Assembly: GCA_037974965.1 (NCBI GenBank)
Contig: JBBPFI010000012.1
Location: 868,001-932,000, forward strand
Reading direction: 5' to 3'
DNA: 64,000 bases
Source of the DNA: Dacryopinax spathularia
Taxonomy: Eukaryota; Basidiomycota; Dacrymycetes; Dacrymycetales; Dacrymycetaceae
The notes beneath the pieces were generated by a model. That model worked only from the letters and a program-made list of their open reading frames with translations, was not told the DNA's origin and did not search any database. A program made the position numbers and the translations under genes. Positions 1-10,823 of the stretch are shown piece after piece (the stretch's first letter is position 1; every line of letters starts with the position of its first letter).

Positions 1-356
1 AACCAGTATTTGTCGAGGCATCGCGGCGATGGATCAGAACTATTCTGCCGATTGGGAACAACTCTTTCTGTGGGAGACACGGCATTGTCATCCGGATCTG
101 TGGCTGCCGCTTCGTATGCATACTGGTAGGTCGGTATGAGTTGCATGAGCGGTCCCAGGCTGGGCAACTCTCGCCAGAGAAGCCTGACGCAGTGTGGGTA
201 GAAGTGGCGACAAGTTCTTGAAAGCTGGGCGAGAGTTCGGCGGGCCAAAGCGTCCGAGCCCAGCTCCTCCAGGATGAGTGGAAGGAGGTCGTCCATCATG
301 ATGACCCTCTTCGCGATGAGAGGGAGGGGGACGAGAGGGGAGGGAAGGTTGGCCAT
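1..356 (-). CDS. F-box protein, N-terminal part (runs off the window)
   Basis: The reading frame opens at an ATG at 356-354 and stays open to base 1, giving 118 codons with no stop. Residues about 20-80 read as a fungal F-box: a leucine-rich stretch (DDLLPLILEELG), then QLSRTCRHFYPHCVRLLW and RELPSLGPLMQLIP, the order typical of mushroom-fungus F-box proteins. Such proteins usually act as substrate receptors of SCF ubiquitin ligases, with leucine-rich repeats beyond the F-box; that part lies outside the window. It resembles the three F-box-like genes at 10.8-28.6 kb in layout but is clearly diverged from them. Its ligase substrate cannot be guessed. Confidence 0.75.
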   Translation of the reverse strand, partial: MANLPSPLVPLPLIAKRVIMMDDLLPLILEELGSDALARRTLAQLSRTCRHFYPHCVRLLWRELPSLGPLMQLIPTYQYAYEAAATDPDDNAVSPTERVVPNRQNSSDPSPRCLDKYW

Positions 357-1278
357 CGCTCGGTGTGCTGGAGGGAGAGATGTTATGTCGTAGCGGTGCT
401 TTGATCCAGGTGGAGCAGGTTGCAGCGAAGGAATCGAAAGCAACCAGGTGGGCATTTGGTCTGCTGAGGAGCGAGGCTGGTCGCTGTGTGCCGAGGTGGA
501 GTTAGCCAAAGGGTGACGAGCAACAGAGAGCAAGCATTCTCGTCGTCGGACCTCCAATGTCCGCAAAATCAAGCGGATCTAAAACAAGAGCTTCTTGCCT
601 TCTTTTATTCCAGCACTTACTCCGGCGCATTCATCCGATGTGTCACAGCCACTCGTATCGACGGCAACAACTGTGCCTTGGATCTTTTGTCGTTGACTTT
701 GCCGTCCGACCTTGCCTGCCAGATGAGGTAATGGTAGAGTGAAGATGAACGGAATAAGTCTTGCTGCCGGGCTTGAGCTGAGCGTGCAAGCTTCAGCCTC
801 GTGCGACGACAAAGCAGCATATACGCGCCTCAATCCTCAATCCTACATCCTGATCGCCGGGCCAAGACCTCGACCCATCATCGATCGGCTCGATAGTATT
901 CGTATGGCCGACGTGCAGCAACCAGGACCGGACTCGAATCTTCACCCATTGCGTAAGGGTAGGAGCAGATGCTGCTGCCGGCGCTCGTTCCAGACGACGG
1001 CTGGGTCACAGGCGCGACCTTGACTCCGATCGACGAGCTACGGACAGCCAAGAGATCGCGGAGCTCGAGCCAGCTGAGACCGCCGCCACCGCCAGCGTCA
1101 GAGGAATGACGAATCCTATCGATTGCTGTCCAGAGAGGCTCGTCTGATCATAAAGTATTGTACAATGCTGATATCGTATCCTGCGCCTCCCTCAGTTTCC
1201 ACAATGGATACTGGAAGGATATAACGCACTACAGCCTCGCTCCCCTCAACCAACCTAGCCATCAACCTCTCAGGCACC
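357..1278. other. Intergenic stretch, no gene seen
   Basis: It separates the F-box gene from the 3' end of CFD1. Open frames here are short, overlap on both strands and show no recognisable domain. Its left end should hold the F-box promoter. Confidence 0.5.
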
Positions 1279-2456
1279 CTACGCTGCCACCCCGTTCTCC
1301 GCCGTCCCATTCTGCGCCCCTCCATGCGACCCACCCCCATGCGCCCCGCTACCATTGGCAGCGGCAGCAGCAGCAAGAGCCCGCACATCATCCTCACTAA
1401 ACCCCGGTACCCCTTCACCCCGCTGTACGGCCTCCGCGCCCTCAACGACCTTTCTGACAATCCCCTCAAACAGCTTAAACGTCGTCGTGCGCTTATACGC
1501 CTCCAGCAGCCTAAACCCTCCCTCCTCTGCTCCTGCTTCGCCCTCATCATCCCTGGGCTTAAGGTCCTCCGGCACCTCCCCATCCAGCAACTCCACCAAC
1601 TTCGTATCGATCGGCAGCCTCCCCAAGAACCTTACCCCCTCCCTTCTAGCCATCCCCTCCCCCCCTCCCGTACTAAACACATTGCTCACCTCCCCACAAC
1701 ACGGACACACATAGCCCGACATGTTCTCTATTATCCCCAGTAGGGGGAGGGAGACGGTCCGTGTGAAGGAGAGGGATTTGAGGCAGTCGACGAGGGAGAG
1801 GGCTTGGGGTGTTGTTACGAGTACTGAGGTGAGGTGCGGGTGGACGGGGGAGAGGTGTTCGAGGAGGGAGAGGTGTTCGTCTGATGTTCCTGTGGGGACG
1901 GGTCAGCGCCGTCCTCGAGCATACACCCCAATATCTATCTCCAAAGATATGGAAGGTGATAGGGGCGGGCGAATCAGGAAGTTTAGTGGGAAAAGCGAGA
2001 GACAGAGAGAGCTGAAGCGCGGGACGTACCAGGCGGGGTATCAATAACGAGCCAATCGACCTCTCCCCACCTAACCTCACTCAAAAACTGTCTAATCATC
2101 GCATTCTTCTTCGGCCCTCTCCAAACCACGCTCTCCTCCCTCCTCTTCAACAGCAGCCCAGTACTCATACACGCCAGCCTGCCCTCCTTCCCATCCGCAT
2201 AAGCCGGTACCCAGCCCTCAGAACTCTGGTGTACACCTGTACCCGGGGGGAGGTGGAGCATGCGTGGGATGGAGGGGCCGGTTAGGTCGATATCTAGGAG
2301 TGCGACGCGAGGCTTTGAGGGGAGAGAGTAGAGGGAGAGGGCGAGTTGGACTGAGATTGAGGATTTGCCTACGCCGCCTTTTCCTGAGAGGACGAGGAGG
2401 ATGTGTGGGATGGGGGAGAGGCGGCGGTAGATTGGGTTGGTACTGGGGTCGGCCAT
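1279..2456 (-). CDS. CFD1: Cytosolic Fe-S cluster assembly factor CFD1 (NUBP2 type)
   Basis: Two exons, 2456-2030 and 1889-1279, join in phase (GT at 2029, AG at 1890) to give 345 residues. The protein is a Mrp/NBP35-type P-loop ATPase. The deviant Walker A motif GKGGVGKSS lies near residue 25, followed by DIDLTGPS and DTPPGTSDEH, the latter formed across the splice. Near the C-terminus is the CxxC of GYVCPCCGE, which with its NBP35 partner binds the bridging 4Fe-4S cluster. The family scaffolds cytosolic and nuclear Fe-S cluster assembly. The short N-terminus without an extra four-cysteine region points to CFD1/NUBP2 rather than NBP35/NUBP1. The last ~30 residues are Gly/Ala/Asn-rich and probably unstructured. 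It is divergent from the aminotransferase gene across a 491-base gap. Confidence 0.93.
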
Positions 2457-2947
2457 GGTAGTTGCCCTCTCGGTCGAAAAGTTACAGTGAGTCCGGGCGG
2501 AAGAGGGTTTCGATAGTACAAGTACAGAGGTAGGGATACAGGTTCAGCAGCACATTTGTCCGCCTTACAAATTCCCCACTCAGCCGCACCGTACAGCAGC
2601 TCGCATCATCGACCCTGAAATCACGTGCCCTGCTCCTTCTCGGTCCCTTCGGACGACGCTCCCTCTTCGGCTCCCACCGATTCATGATAACTCCGAATAA
2701 GAAACGCCGGGCAAATGCCGGCGGCGGTGTCGTTGTCGTCAGCGACGCCGTGTCACTTTTTGCCCGTCCGTCCTTCCGCTCGTTCCGCAAGGCGCATCGA
2801 ACACCCCGGTTCACGTTGACTCCACCGTAGCGCATACACCGTCCCTCGTCGTCCTTCCCTTCGTCCCTCACCGGAGAACGTTTACCCTCCCCTACCTGTC
2901 ACGGGTCAACCCCTTCCCTCCCATTGCAAAAGCTTAGCCAGCACAAC
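2457..2947. promoter_or_regulatory. Divergent promoter between CFD1 and aspartate aminotransferase
   Basis: The 491 bases separate two head-to-head start codons, so both promoters must lie here. Pyrimidine-rich runs precede the aminotransferase ATG. Shared control is an inference from the geometry only. Confidence 0.45.
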
Positions 2948-4545
2948 ATGCTCGCTCGCCAGCTCAGACCGTTGGCTGGCTCTGTGCGCGTGAACCAGCT
3001 CGCGAGAAGGAGCGTGAGCGTGTGGAGCGCGGTGCCTCAGGGGCCGCCGGATCCCATTCTCGGTGCGTCCTCTTCATACCTCTTGGTTCGCGAGTGCTCA
3101 TCGTCGTGAATGTGCTCGTCGTCCTTCTCGCTCTTGGCATTCTCCCCTTATTCTCATGCTGGTCATCTCATCTCACCCTGGTCGACTTGTCTGATCGCCT
3201 AATGACGGCTATATGCGCATCTCCGGAGTGCAGGCGTCACCGAAGCCTTCAAGGCCGACACCAACCCCAAGAAGATCAACCTCGGCGTAGGAGCCTACAG
3301 GGACGAGTCCGGCAAGCCCTACATCCTTCCCTCAGTACAAGAAGCCGAGACCCGCCTCGCCGGAAAAGTCGACAAAGAGTACCTGCCCATCACCGGCTTG
3401 GCCTCCTTCACGTCCGCAGCCGCTAAGCTGGCGTACGGGGCGGACTCGCAGCCGCTCAAGGATGGCGCTGTTGCTGTTACGCAGTCGATTTCTGGAACCG
3501 GGGCGCTCAGGATCGGTGGAGCATTTTTGGCACGCTTTTATCCGAATAGCAAGACGATCTACTTGCCGACGCCATCATGGGGGAACCATACGCCCATCTT
3601 CCGCGACTCCGGGCTGGAAGTCAAGTCCTACAGATACTTCGACAAGTCTACCGTCGGGCTCGATTTCGCCGGGATGAGGGAAGACATAGCGAACATGCCA
3701 GCGGGGAGCATCGTACTCCTGCACGCGTGTGCGCATAACCCGACTGGGGTGGACCCGACGAAGGAACAGTGGAAGGAGCTCAGTGGGCTCATTAAGGAGA
3801 AAAAGCTGTTTGCGTTCTTCGATATGGCTTATCAGGGATTCGCGAGTGGGGATATTGCGGGCGACGCTTTCGCTCCAAGGTATTTTGTTAGTGAAGGGCA
3901 TCAGATCGCGCTGTGCCAGTCGTTTGCCAAGAACATGGGCCTCTACGGCGAGCGCGTCGGCCTCTTCTCCCTCATCACGACCGATGCGGACGAAAAGGCC
4001 CGCGTGGAGTCGCAGCTCAAGATCTTGATCAGGCCGATGTACTCGAACCCGCCTGTGCATGGCGCTAGGATCGCGGGTACTATTTTGAATGATGAGGCGC
4101 TTTATAAGCAGTGGTACGTTTATCTATCCTGTTCCTTCCTCCATACTTTCCACTCCATGCTCGCTCTACGCACGCTTTGCCTCTCGCCGCTTCTTAGGCG
4201 TGGGCACTCCTGCGCAGTGCTGTCCTTTTGCCTTGGACGCTCGCTGACGCTCGCTTCAGGGAAGGCGAAGTCAAAGGCATGGCCTCGCGCATCATAACCA
4301 TGCGCGAGCGGCTCTACACCCTCCTCACCGACACATACAAGACGCCCGGCAACTGGTCGCACATCAAGTCCCAAATCGGGATGTTCAGCTTCACGGGCCT
4401 GACCCAGCCCCAAACGGAAGCGTTGGCGGCGAAGAGGAGCGTGTATATGACGAAGGACGGGAGGATCTCGATGGCGGGCTTGAATGGGGGGAATGTGGAG
4501 TATTTTGCGGAGAGTGTGGATGGGGCTGTGAGGGGGACGCTGTGA
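2948..4545 (+). CDS. AAT1: Aspartate aminotransferase, mitochondrial
   Basis: Three exons (2948-3062, 3234-4113, 4260-4545) close in phase and give 426 residues. The first 30 residues are Arg-rich and lack acidic residues, as expected for a mitochondrial presequence. Class I aminotransferase landmarks follow in order: [30 protein letters not shown], the HNPTG loop, and [14 protein letters not shown], whose Lys binds pyridoxal phosphate. The C-terminal [11 protein letters not shown] also fits. The enzyme interconverts aspartate and 2-oxoglutarate with oxaloacetate and glutamate in the malate-aspartate shuttle. The first intron is long for this locus (171 bases). I chose the ATG at 2948 because it starts the presequence. 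Confidence 0.95.
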
Positions 4546-5285
4546 GGGCGCGAGCTTGGCGAGCGCAAGCGGGCGAGCCCTCCCTCCTCTCCTACCTACT
4601 CATTTTGGGAGGAGTGCAGTCAGCATGCATAGATGAGGCATAGACCTATTTAGACTTTCTTCGCTTGGCTAGTGTTGCGCTCGTGAGAGCGGAACATGGC
4701 TGGGCTAATTTTGGTGGAAATACATTTTTTTGTCGTTCTATTCTGTCTGCTCTGGCGGGGGTGGGTGGTTTTCAGTTGTCCGCATGTCCGCCTTTCTGTT
4801 GGCTTGTGAGGTTGAAATGCGCCCACGCGCATCAAAGAAAGGATCAGTTACAAAACTACGCGTAATGGACGCCTCAAAACGCGTTGGGCCTCGAAGCAAG
4901 ATCTCTGCTACCGATAGCCACATGAGATCTTTGCCTGTAGTATGAACCGATCTGCGAATGAGATTCGATCATACGAAATCAACGACATGTTGGAAATCTA
5001 TGCATTCCTGCTGCCCAACAGCAGAAATCGATCGGAATGTTAGAGCGAGACATATAGGAGCGCGGGAGTGGCGGTGCAGAAAGCGTGGTGAAAATCAAAC
5101 TGTACAGTTGTGGCTTCCCTGCCTCATCGCGGACCCTTCCTTCGCTGTCGTGTCGCAGTCGTCCCGCTCGAACAGTCCGCCGCCGACACTCCCGCCCCTT
5201 ACAACACAGTGAGTAACTGCTATTATTTGCGTTCGTTGGAGACGGCGTGCTCATAGGCTGTTGGATAGGCCGGCATATATCCAAC
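4546..5285. other. Intergenic, with possible 5' UTR intron of RPS5
   Basis: No coding region is recognisable. Near 5209 a good splice donor (GTGAGTAAC) follows a pyrimidine-rich stretch, which could be a 5' leader intron of the ribosomal protein gene just downstream. The matching acceptor is not clear. Confidence 0.4.
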
Positions 5286-6005
5286 ATGGCTCTCGTCCGT
5301 GCCCTCCCTACCGAAGTCCAGAAGGCGTCCGCCGACGGCATGGTCAAGCTGTTCGGGAAGTGGGATACCGAGTGCGTTGCGGTCCGCTGAAGGACAGTTC
5401 TAGGAGCTGGCTGACGATGCCCTGCTAGTGTCGAGGTGAAGGACATCTCCCTGACCGACTACATCCAAGTGCAGCGCCCAGTCTGGGTCCCGCACACCGC
5501 CGGCCGATACGCAAAGAAGCAGTTCAAGAAGGGCCAGATGCCCATCGTCGAGCGTCTCGTCGACTCGCTCATGATGAAGGGCCGCAACAACGGGAAGAAG
5601 CTCATGGCCGTCCGGATCGTCGCGCACGCATTTGAGATCATCCACCTTTTGACCGACCAGAACCCGATCCAGGTTCTCGTTGATGCTATTGTTAACACTG
5701 GTCCGCGTGAGGACTCGACCCGTATTGGGTCGCAGGGTACCGTTCGGAGGCAGGCTGTCGATGTCTCCCCTCTCCGCCGTGTCAACCAGGCCATCTCCCT
5801 CCTTACCATCGGCGTACGTCTCCGCCTCCTATCTCGTGAATCCTAACTGACTCGCTCGCAGACCCGGGAATCCGCCTTCCGCAACGTCAAGTCCGTCTCG
5901 GAATGTCTGGCCGACGAGCTCATCAACGCCGCGAAGGGGTCCTCCAACTCCTACGCCATTAAGAAGAAGGACGAGTTGGAGCGTGTCGCCAAGTCTAACC
6001 GGTAA
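5286..6005 (+). CDS. RPS5: 40S ribosomal protein S5 (uS7)
   Basis: Three exons (5286-5371, 5429-5813, 5862-6005) give 204 residues in phase. The sequence is the highly conserved uS7 family: [14 protein letters not shown], the basic [36 protein letters not shown], then [19 protein letters not shown] and the C-terminal [10 protein letters not shown]. The protein binds the 3' major domain of 18S rRNA at the mRNA exit/E-site. The N-terminus is short, as in many fungi, starting [12 protein letters not shown]. The codons strongly favour C in the third position, as expected of a highly expressed gene. Confidence 0.97.
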
Positions 6006-6322
6006 ACCGTTTTTCGGGCTTGGGTTTGGGCTGCTACAGAGGAGAGGTGGTGCTGTGTGCCTATGTTATGATGTGGGAGTGGACTGGGTTTGCGTACCCA
6101 CGGAGTGGCGGAGCGATGTTCATGTTTCTGTATGGCGTCGCTATGAAAAAACGCAAAATGCATGCATTATGCTCGCTCTCTGTGTGTGCATGCTCTGGTT
6201 AGCGTCGGTTCCTGTTTAGAATGTCTGTGGACGGGAGTATCGGAAACATGTTCAAATTGCTGAACTACTTGGGCGGTAACTATAACTACCGGTCCGAGCG
6301 AGGGCTTTAATTCTTCCCCACT
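6006..6322. other. Convergent 3' region
   Basis: It lies between two stop codons facing each other and probably holds both 3' UTRs. Nothing else is seen. Confidence 0.5.
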
Positions 6323-6888
6323 TCAGAAGTTGTAGATCTTGACAGGCTCATTCAGCGAGACCGCAAACCCGAAGGCGGCATCATGAAACACCGGGAACCC
6401 GCCCCTCTCACAATCGCTAAACCACTCATAATCCTCCGGGTACGTCAGATTGTTCACATTCTCGATCGGCGCATACCCGCACGCCTGTGGCACCGGCAGA
6501 GTATTGAAGATCCAGACCGCCGTGAGCGGCTCCTCGATCGTGTGCCCGCCGTAGGAAGTGGGGACGGCCCAGATCGTCCAGCTGCTGTCGGTGTAGTTGA
6601 TGTGCATGTCGATGTATGTGTAGGAGGAGCCGGAGCCGATTTGGGCACTGCCGTACGTGTCCGGGTAGATGTTGGGCCCCGGGGCAAGGTTGAGCGACAT
6701 GTAGTAGCTAGAACCGGTTTCGTTGTAGGTCAGCTCGATCGTGCCCTGAGGAGGATGGGGAGGAACTGGATGACAGGAAGGTCAGCAGTCAGTCTGTGGT
6801 GTTTGCACCTGGACGTACAGTCGATCGCCGAGCAGATACCGGCGAGCATGAGCGCAGCGGCGAAGAAGCTGACGAGCTTGGAAAACAT
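6323..6888 (-). CDS. Small secreted protein, unknown family
   Basis: Two exons, 6888-6819 and 6765-6323, join in phase to 170 residues. Residues 1-21 form a clear signal peptide (MFSKLVSFFAAALMLAGICSA) with a likely cut just after it. The mature part has about four N-glycosylation sites (including NYT, NLT and NET), few Cys, and a beta-rich look with many Tyr, Gly and Pro. The C-terminal region ends AVSLNEPVKIYNF. I do not recognise a family. A small secreted glycoprotein fits a cell-wall, interaction or effector-like role, but that is inference. It stands alone, tail to tail with RPS5. Confidence 0.72.
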
Positions 6889-7898
6889 CGTTGTTGCGAA
6901 GAGACGGCTTTGTGAAGGTTGAGAGCTGGGATAGACAGGATAATTGTGGCTGTCTCCCCTTCCAAGCTCAACTCCAACTCCCTATTTATAGCTCTTTGGA
7001 AGAGCCAAGGCAAGGCGATCATCACGCCCGAGCATAAGGGCTGGTCTAACCATCTCGGACCGTCGTAGATGCAAGGTCCGACCTTCCCGGAGCCGGCAGA
7101 TGAGAACGATCAGAATGTTGAGCTCGCGTGATGCTTATGCGAACGTATCGGCCGCAGGATTGACGACATCTTGATATCATCGTGCAAAGACAGGGGATCC
7201 ACGTAGCACCAAGCAACAAGTTGAGAGTAGTTGCTTTTCCGGCCAAACAGAGTCGCCTCGAAGAGCAAGTAGTGTTCCTCTTAACCCGGATGCGGGTCGA
7301 CTCCGCCGCAGTCAGAAGATAGACAGGCGCAGACACAGATGCATGGTCGGAAATAGAGAAAAGCGCCACATCCAGCATCTAGTGCAGCTGTAGAGGAACC
7401 GGTGCGAAGTACTCCAAGGAAGAGCCAGATGGAGCGGCCGACTGGAGCGGAGATGAACGTCAGAACCAAGAATAGCAGCACAGGCTTGTTCACGTCTATC
7501 GCAGGCGGGAGTCAATACGGGGTACCAAGACATGAGCAGGCAACATGCTCTGGATAATTAATGAGATACTTCCAGGCAGAGAGCTGTAAAGAGTCAACCG
7601 AACGTTGCGCCCAAGTGCGATGAGCCGTTCGAGGCGGAGATGCGAGAACAAAGATGTGCAGGATCCGAGGGTGCGCGGCCGCGTCTCAACAGCCGCTCAA
7701 CTGCCAAGCACCGGTGGAAATGTTGGAAATCTGTACAACAAATGTTATTTGTAAGTCTCTAGCTTACACAAATTGGCTATGAGGAGAAAAATGCAAGGAA
7801 GAAACGGTTGTGTCTAATGATACAGATTGCTGAAACCTACACTCCATTTTCCGTCTATATGCCGTCCGTTTCCGAATGCTCAGCCAAGCAGCCCTCAA
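6889..7898. other. Intergenic, about 1 kb, no gene seen
   Basis: It should hold the promoter of the secreted protein (a TATAAATA-like word is near 6985) and the 3' end of the MFS gene. Open frames are short and overlap one another on both strands. Confidence 0.45.
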
Positions 7899-9813
7899 TC
7901 AGGCGGTAGTTTGCTGAGCCAGCGCCCTCCTCTCCTTCTCCTCCCTCTTCCTCTCCTCCTTCTCCACCGCCCGCTCACGCATCGCCCCTCCCCACCTCTC
8001 CGTCGCCAAAATGAGTCCCACGCTCAAAGCCGTCAGCCCCGCCCAGAGCGAATAGAGCCCGCCGTCCCCGATGGCGTTTTGCAGCGGGATCGCTACTTCG
8101 GCAGCTACGAACCCTGCCGCTCCTCTGAAAGAGGAGTTCACCGCCACGGCAGTGGAGGAACGGCCGACGTTGGCATCGACGATATAAGCTAATGTAGAGG
8201 AGTAGATCCACCTTTTCAGCTCGTCAGCAATCGTACACATTGACATAGAAAAAGGAGAGAGGGCATACATAGTAGAAAACCCAGAGAAGAAAAGCGCGAT
8301 AACCGGTCCAGCAATATGTGTCTTCTCCTGCGCCGTCCACGCGTACGCCAACGTCGAGAGCGGCAGGAGGGGCATAACGATATGCGTCGACTGGAGCCTC
8401 ATCTCCGGCTTCGATTTCCCGCCATTGAGCGCCTTCAGCCTCGCCAGTGACCGATCTGACCATCTGCCTCCTAATACAGAGCCAAGCACGTTCCCGAGCC
8501 CGAAGGAGAGCAGGACGAGGCCGACATCGAGGCTTCCGTAATTGTATGGCGCTTTCGCGAATGTGACGGCTGCTGTGTAGCTCGTGCTGTACGCGAAGGC
8601 GAATAAAATCCCCGAGCCGAGGAGGATGGTGAGGTTATTGGCGCGCTGGAGGATCCTCCATGCAGGCGTAATAGGGTTGACGTCCCTCAAGCTCAGCTTG
8701 ATCTCCTCGCTCTCTCCTCCCCTCGTAACCACTCTCCCGGCCTCCACCACCGCCGTCCCACCCGATTTTGCCCGTGCGCGCGCTGCAGCCCGGTTGACAG
8801 CGCTCTGATACGCCAGAGAACGTTCTTTTCGGAACGTGTCGCGGAAGAAGATGAACAGCACCAGTGTGCAGCCGGCAAAGATGACAAGGAACCAGAATGT
8901 GCTTCTCCACCCCAATCCACTCGTGAGCGCGCCTCCCAGGAGCGGGCCGAGTGAGGGACCGAGGAGCGGGGCGGCATAGTAAATGCCCAGCATGCTCCCT
9001 CTCTCTCGGGGCTCGAACACGTCCGCCAGTGTGCCCGCTCCGATCGAGAGTACCGCACTCGCTCCCGCGGCTTGCAGTATACGCATGCCAATGAGCAAGC
9101 CCATACTGTGTGCCTCAGCAGCCACAATACATCCCACCGCGAACAGCGTGAGGGAAGAAAGGTAGACGGGTTTGCGTCCCTTGATCTCGGATATTGCTGA
9201 CCAGACTAGGGGCGCATTGCCCTGCACAAGGATGAACAGCGAGAGGGAGAGGGCGATCTCAACTTGGGTCGCGTGCAGTTCTTGCTGGATCTGGTTGAAC
9301 GCGGGGTTGTAGATCGATGCTCCGAGGGTGGGGGCAATAGAAGCGGTAGCGATCAGCGCTAGGATGAGTTTCTACCAAATGAACAGTCGTTAGCATGCGG
9401 TGTCATACTAGTTAGGGGAAGGGAAGACGCACCTTAACGCGCATTGGCCACTTTCGCGGGTCATTCACCACTTCTACATGCTCGATGTCGACCTTCCCAT
9501 GCCCCTCCTCAACCTTCAGCTCGACCATACCCGCCGCGTCCTCCCTCACGTCCTCCGGTCCCTCCTCGTCCTCCGGTCCATCCCGTTCCTCCTCCTCTTG
9601 CTGACCCGGCTTCTCGTTCCCTGTTTGGGAGCTAGGCAGCTTCTCGGAGAGTGAGGCTTCGCCTTCGCCCGCTGTTGGAGGAGGTGTGAGGGGCGAGACG
9701 AACGTCCCGCTCGTCCGGGCGGAAGTGGGGATGTCTTTCTCGTATGTCGGCGTTGGCGGAGGCGCGTCTTCCGGTACGGACGCGCTCGGGATGGGCGCTG
9801 ACGAGCTCGCCAT
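7899..9813 (-). CDS. MFS drug:H+ antiporter (DHA1 type)
   Basis: Three exons (9813-9433, 9371-8269, 8211-7899) close in phase to 598 residues. Residues 1-125 are a polar, Pro/Glu-rich cytoplasmic tail ending NDPRKWPMRVK, the usual entry to the first helix. About 12 hydrophobic segments follow. Family marks are GASIYNPAF in helix 1, ALSLSLFILVQG, a motif-A-like ISEIKGRKPVYL after helix 2, the motif-C-like GPSLGPLLGG in helix 5, and WSDRSLARL in the central loop. The C-terminus is a charged Glu/Arg helix. Fungal DHA1 proteins of this type export drugs, polyamines or small metabolites at the plasma membrane; the substrate cannot be told. It has no functional neighbour. Confidence 0.9.
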
Positions 9814-10823
9814 GATGGGGCTATTGGCGGAGAGATGGTGTTGGTGGTGCGGCGATGTAATGACAGATCCAGTACTTCGAGCCCGGTAGAGGCGGTTATT
9901 AATGGCGGGTTAGCCGGCCGATATGAATTATGCCAGCAGAAGGCAAGACGATGCTCCAGCCGAGGAAGTACCAGTATCTGACCCAGCTACCTCATGCGCT
10001 CGCAGCCAGCAAACAACAACGCACTCAAGCGGGGCTCAGACGAAGAGGAGGAAGGCAGGCAGCAGGATTTCGGCATATCGGCCTTGCCTTGGGGTACGGT
10101 ATATGTATACGACTTCACCGCACGTCGACTCAATCGCTATCGAACGCGACCGGCCGACAACCAACGCGCGGGGAAGAAGATTGTCTGCCGACTGCTCGAA
10201 CCGGCGTTTCCGGTTTGTACCATTCATAGTAGGATCGCAACCCGGTTTGCTCCTTGCCGATTGTTGATGTTGCAAGTCCATATCGGCCGATGTTCATTTG
10301 GTGGGTGGGTAGGGGTCGTCTTCGTCATCTCGGCCAATCATTGGTGCTCAAATTTACGGGACGATGCTTAGAGGCGGTGCGCACTTCGGGCCGGGAATTG
10401 GTAGGGTTTGCCGAGTTGCCGTGAGACCTCGATCGGGAAATGCCGACTGATAATGCATCACGATCGGACGCGAGATTTACGCGCAATAATGGCGAGACGA
10501 AAAGATGGTAACATTAGGTGGAGATGACCGGTGAAGCAGAGAAGGAAGTCTGGATTGTCTACGAAGGCAAGCTTCATCAGCCTGCAACATTGTGTAACCG
10601 ACGCGGAGAACTGTAACAACGGAAATAGATGAACTGGCAGTGAGAAAAAGCCGATGTGTCGCTCAGGTACATCGGTCAGTGGATGACTAACAGAGATGTA
10701 TTATCAGCAAGCGAAAGGAAGACGAACATGCAAGCTTGAGCACTCACGCGCATCGTTCATTACTGAACAGCCCGGGCACCATTGGCAGCCGTCAAAGTCG
10801 AAGGTACCTTTTTTGTCCCAAAC
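9814..10823. other. Intergenic; contains a repeat shared with the transposon's flank
   Basis: No gene is visible. About 10385-10515 matches the sequence that flanks the transposon on both sides (see the repeat entries). The rest is unremarkable. Confidence 0.5.
10385..10515. repeat. Spacer repeat, unoccupied copy of the transposon target
   Basis: This stretch (GGGCCGGGAATTGGTAGG onward) aligns with about 16070-16170, with roughly one difference per eight bases, up to GCGCAAT. After that point it aligns with 26607-26622 (AATG-CGAGACGAAAA). It therefore looks like a paralogous copy of the insertion site without the element. It lies 3' of F-box gene A, as the other copy lies 3' of gene C, so it probably belongs to the tandemly duplicated spacer of the F-box array. 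Confidence 0.7.

Noticed and set aside
1116-1743. Several open frames on both strands over the CFD1 second exon
   Set aside because: They overlap the strongly conserved CFD1 frame and have biased, domain-free translations.
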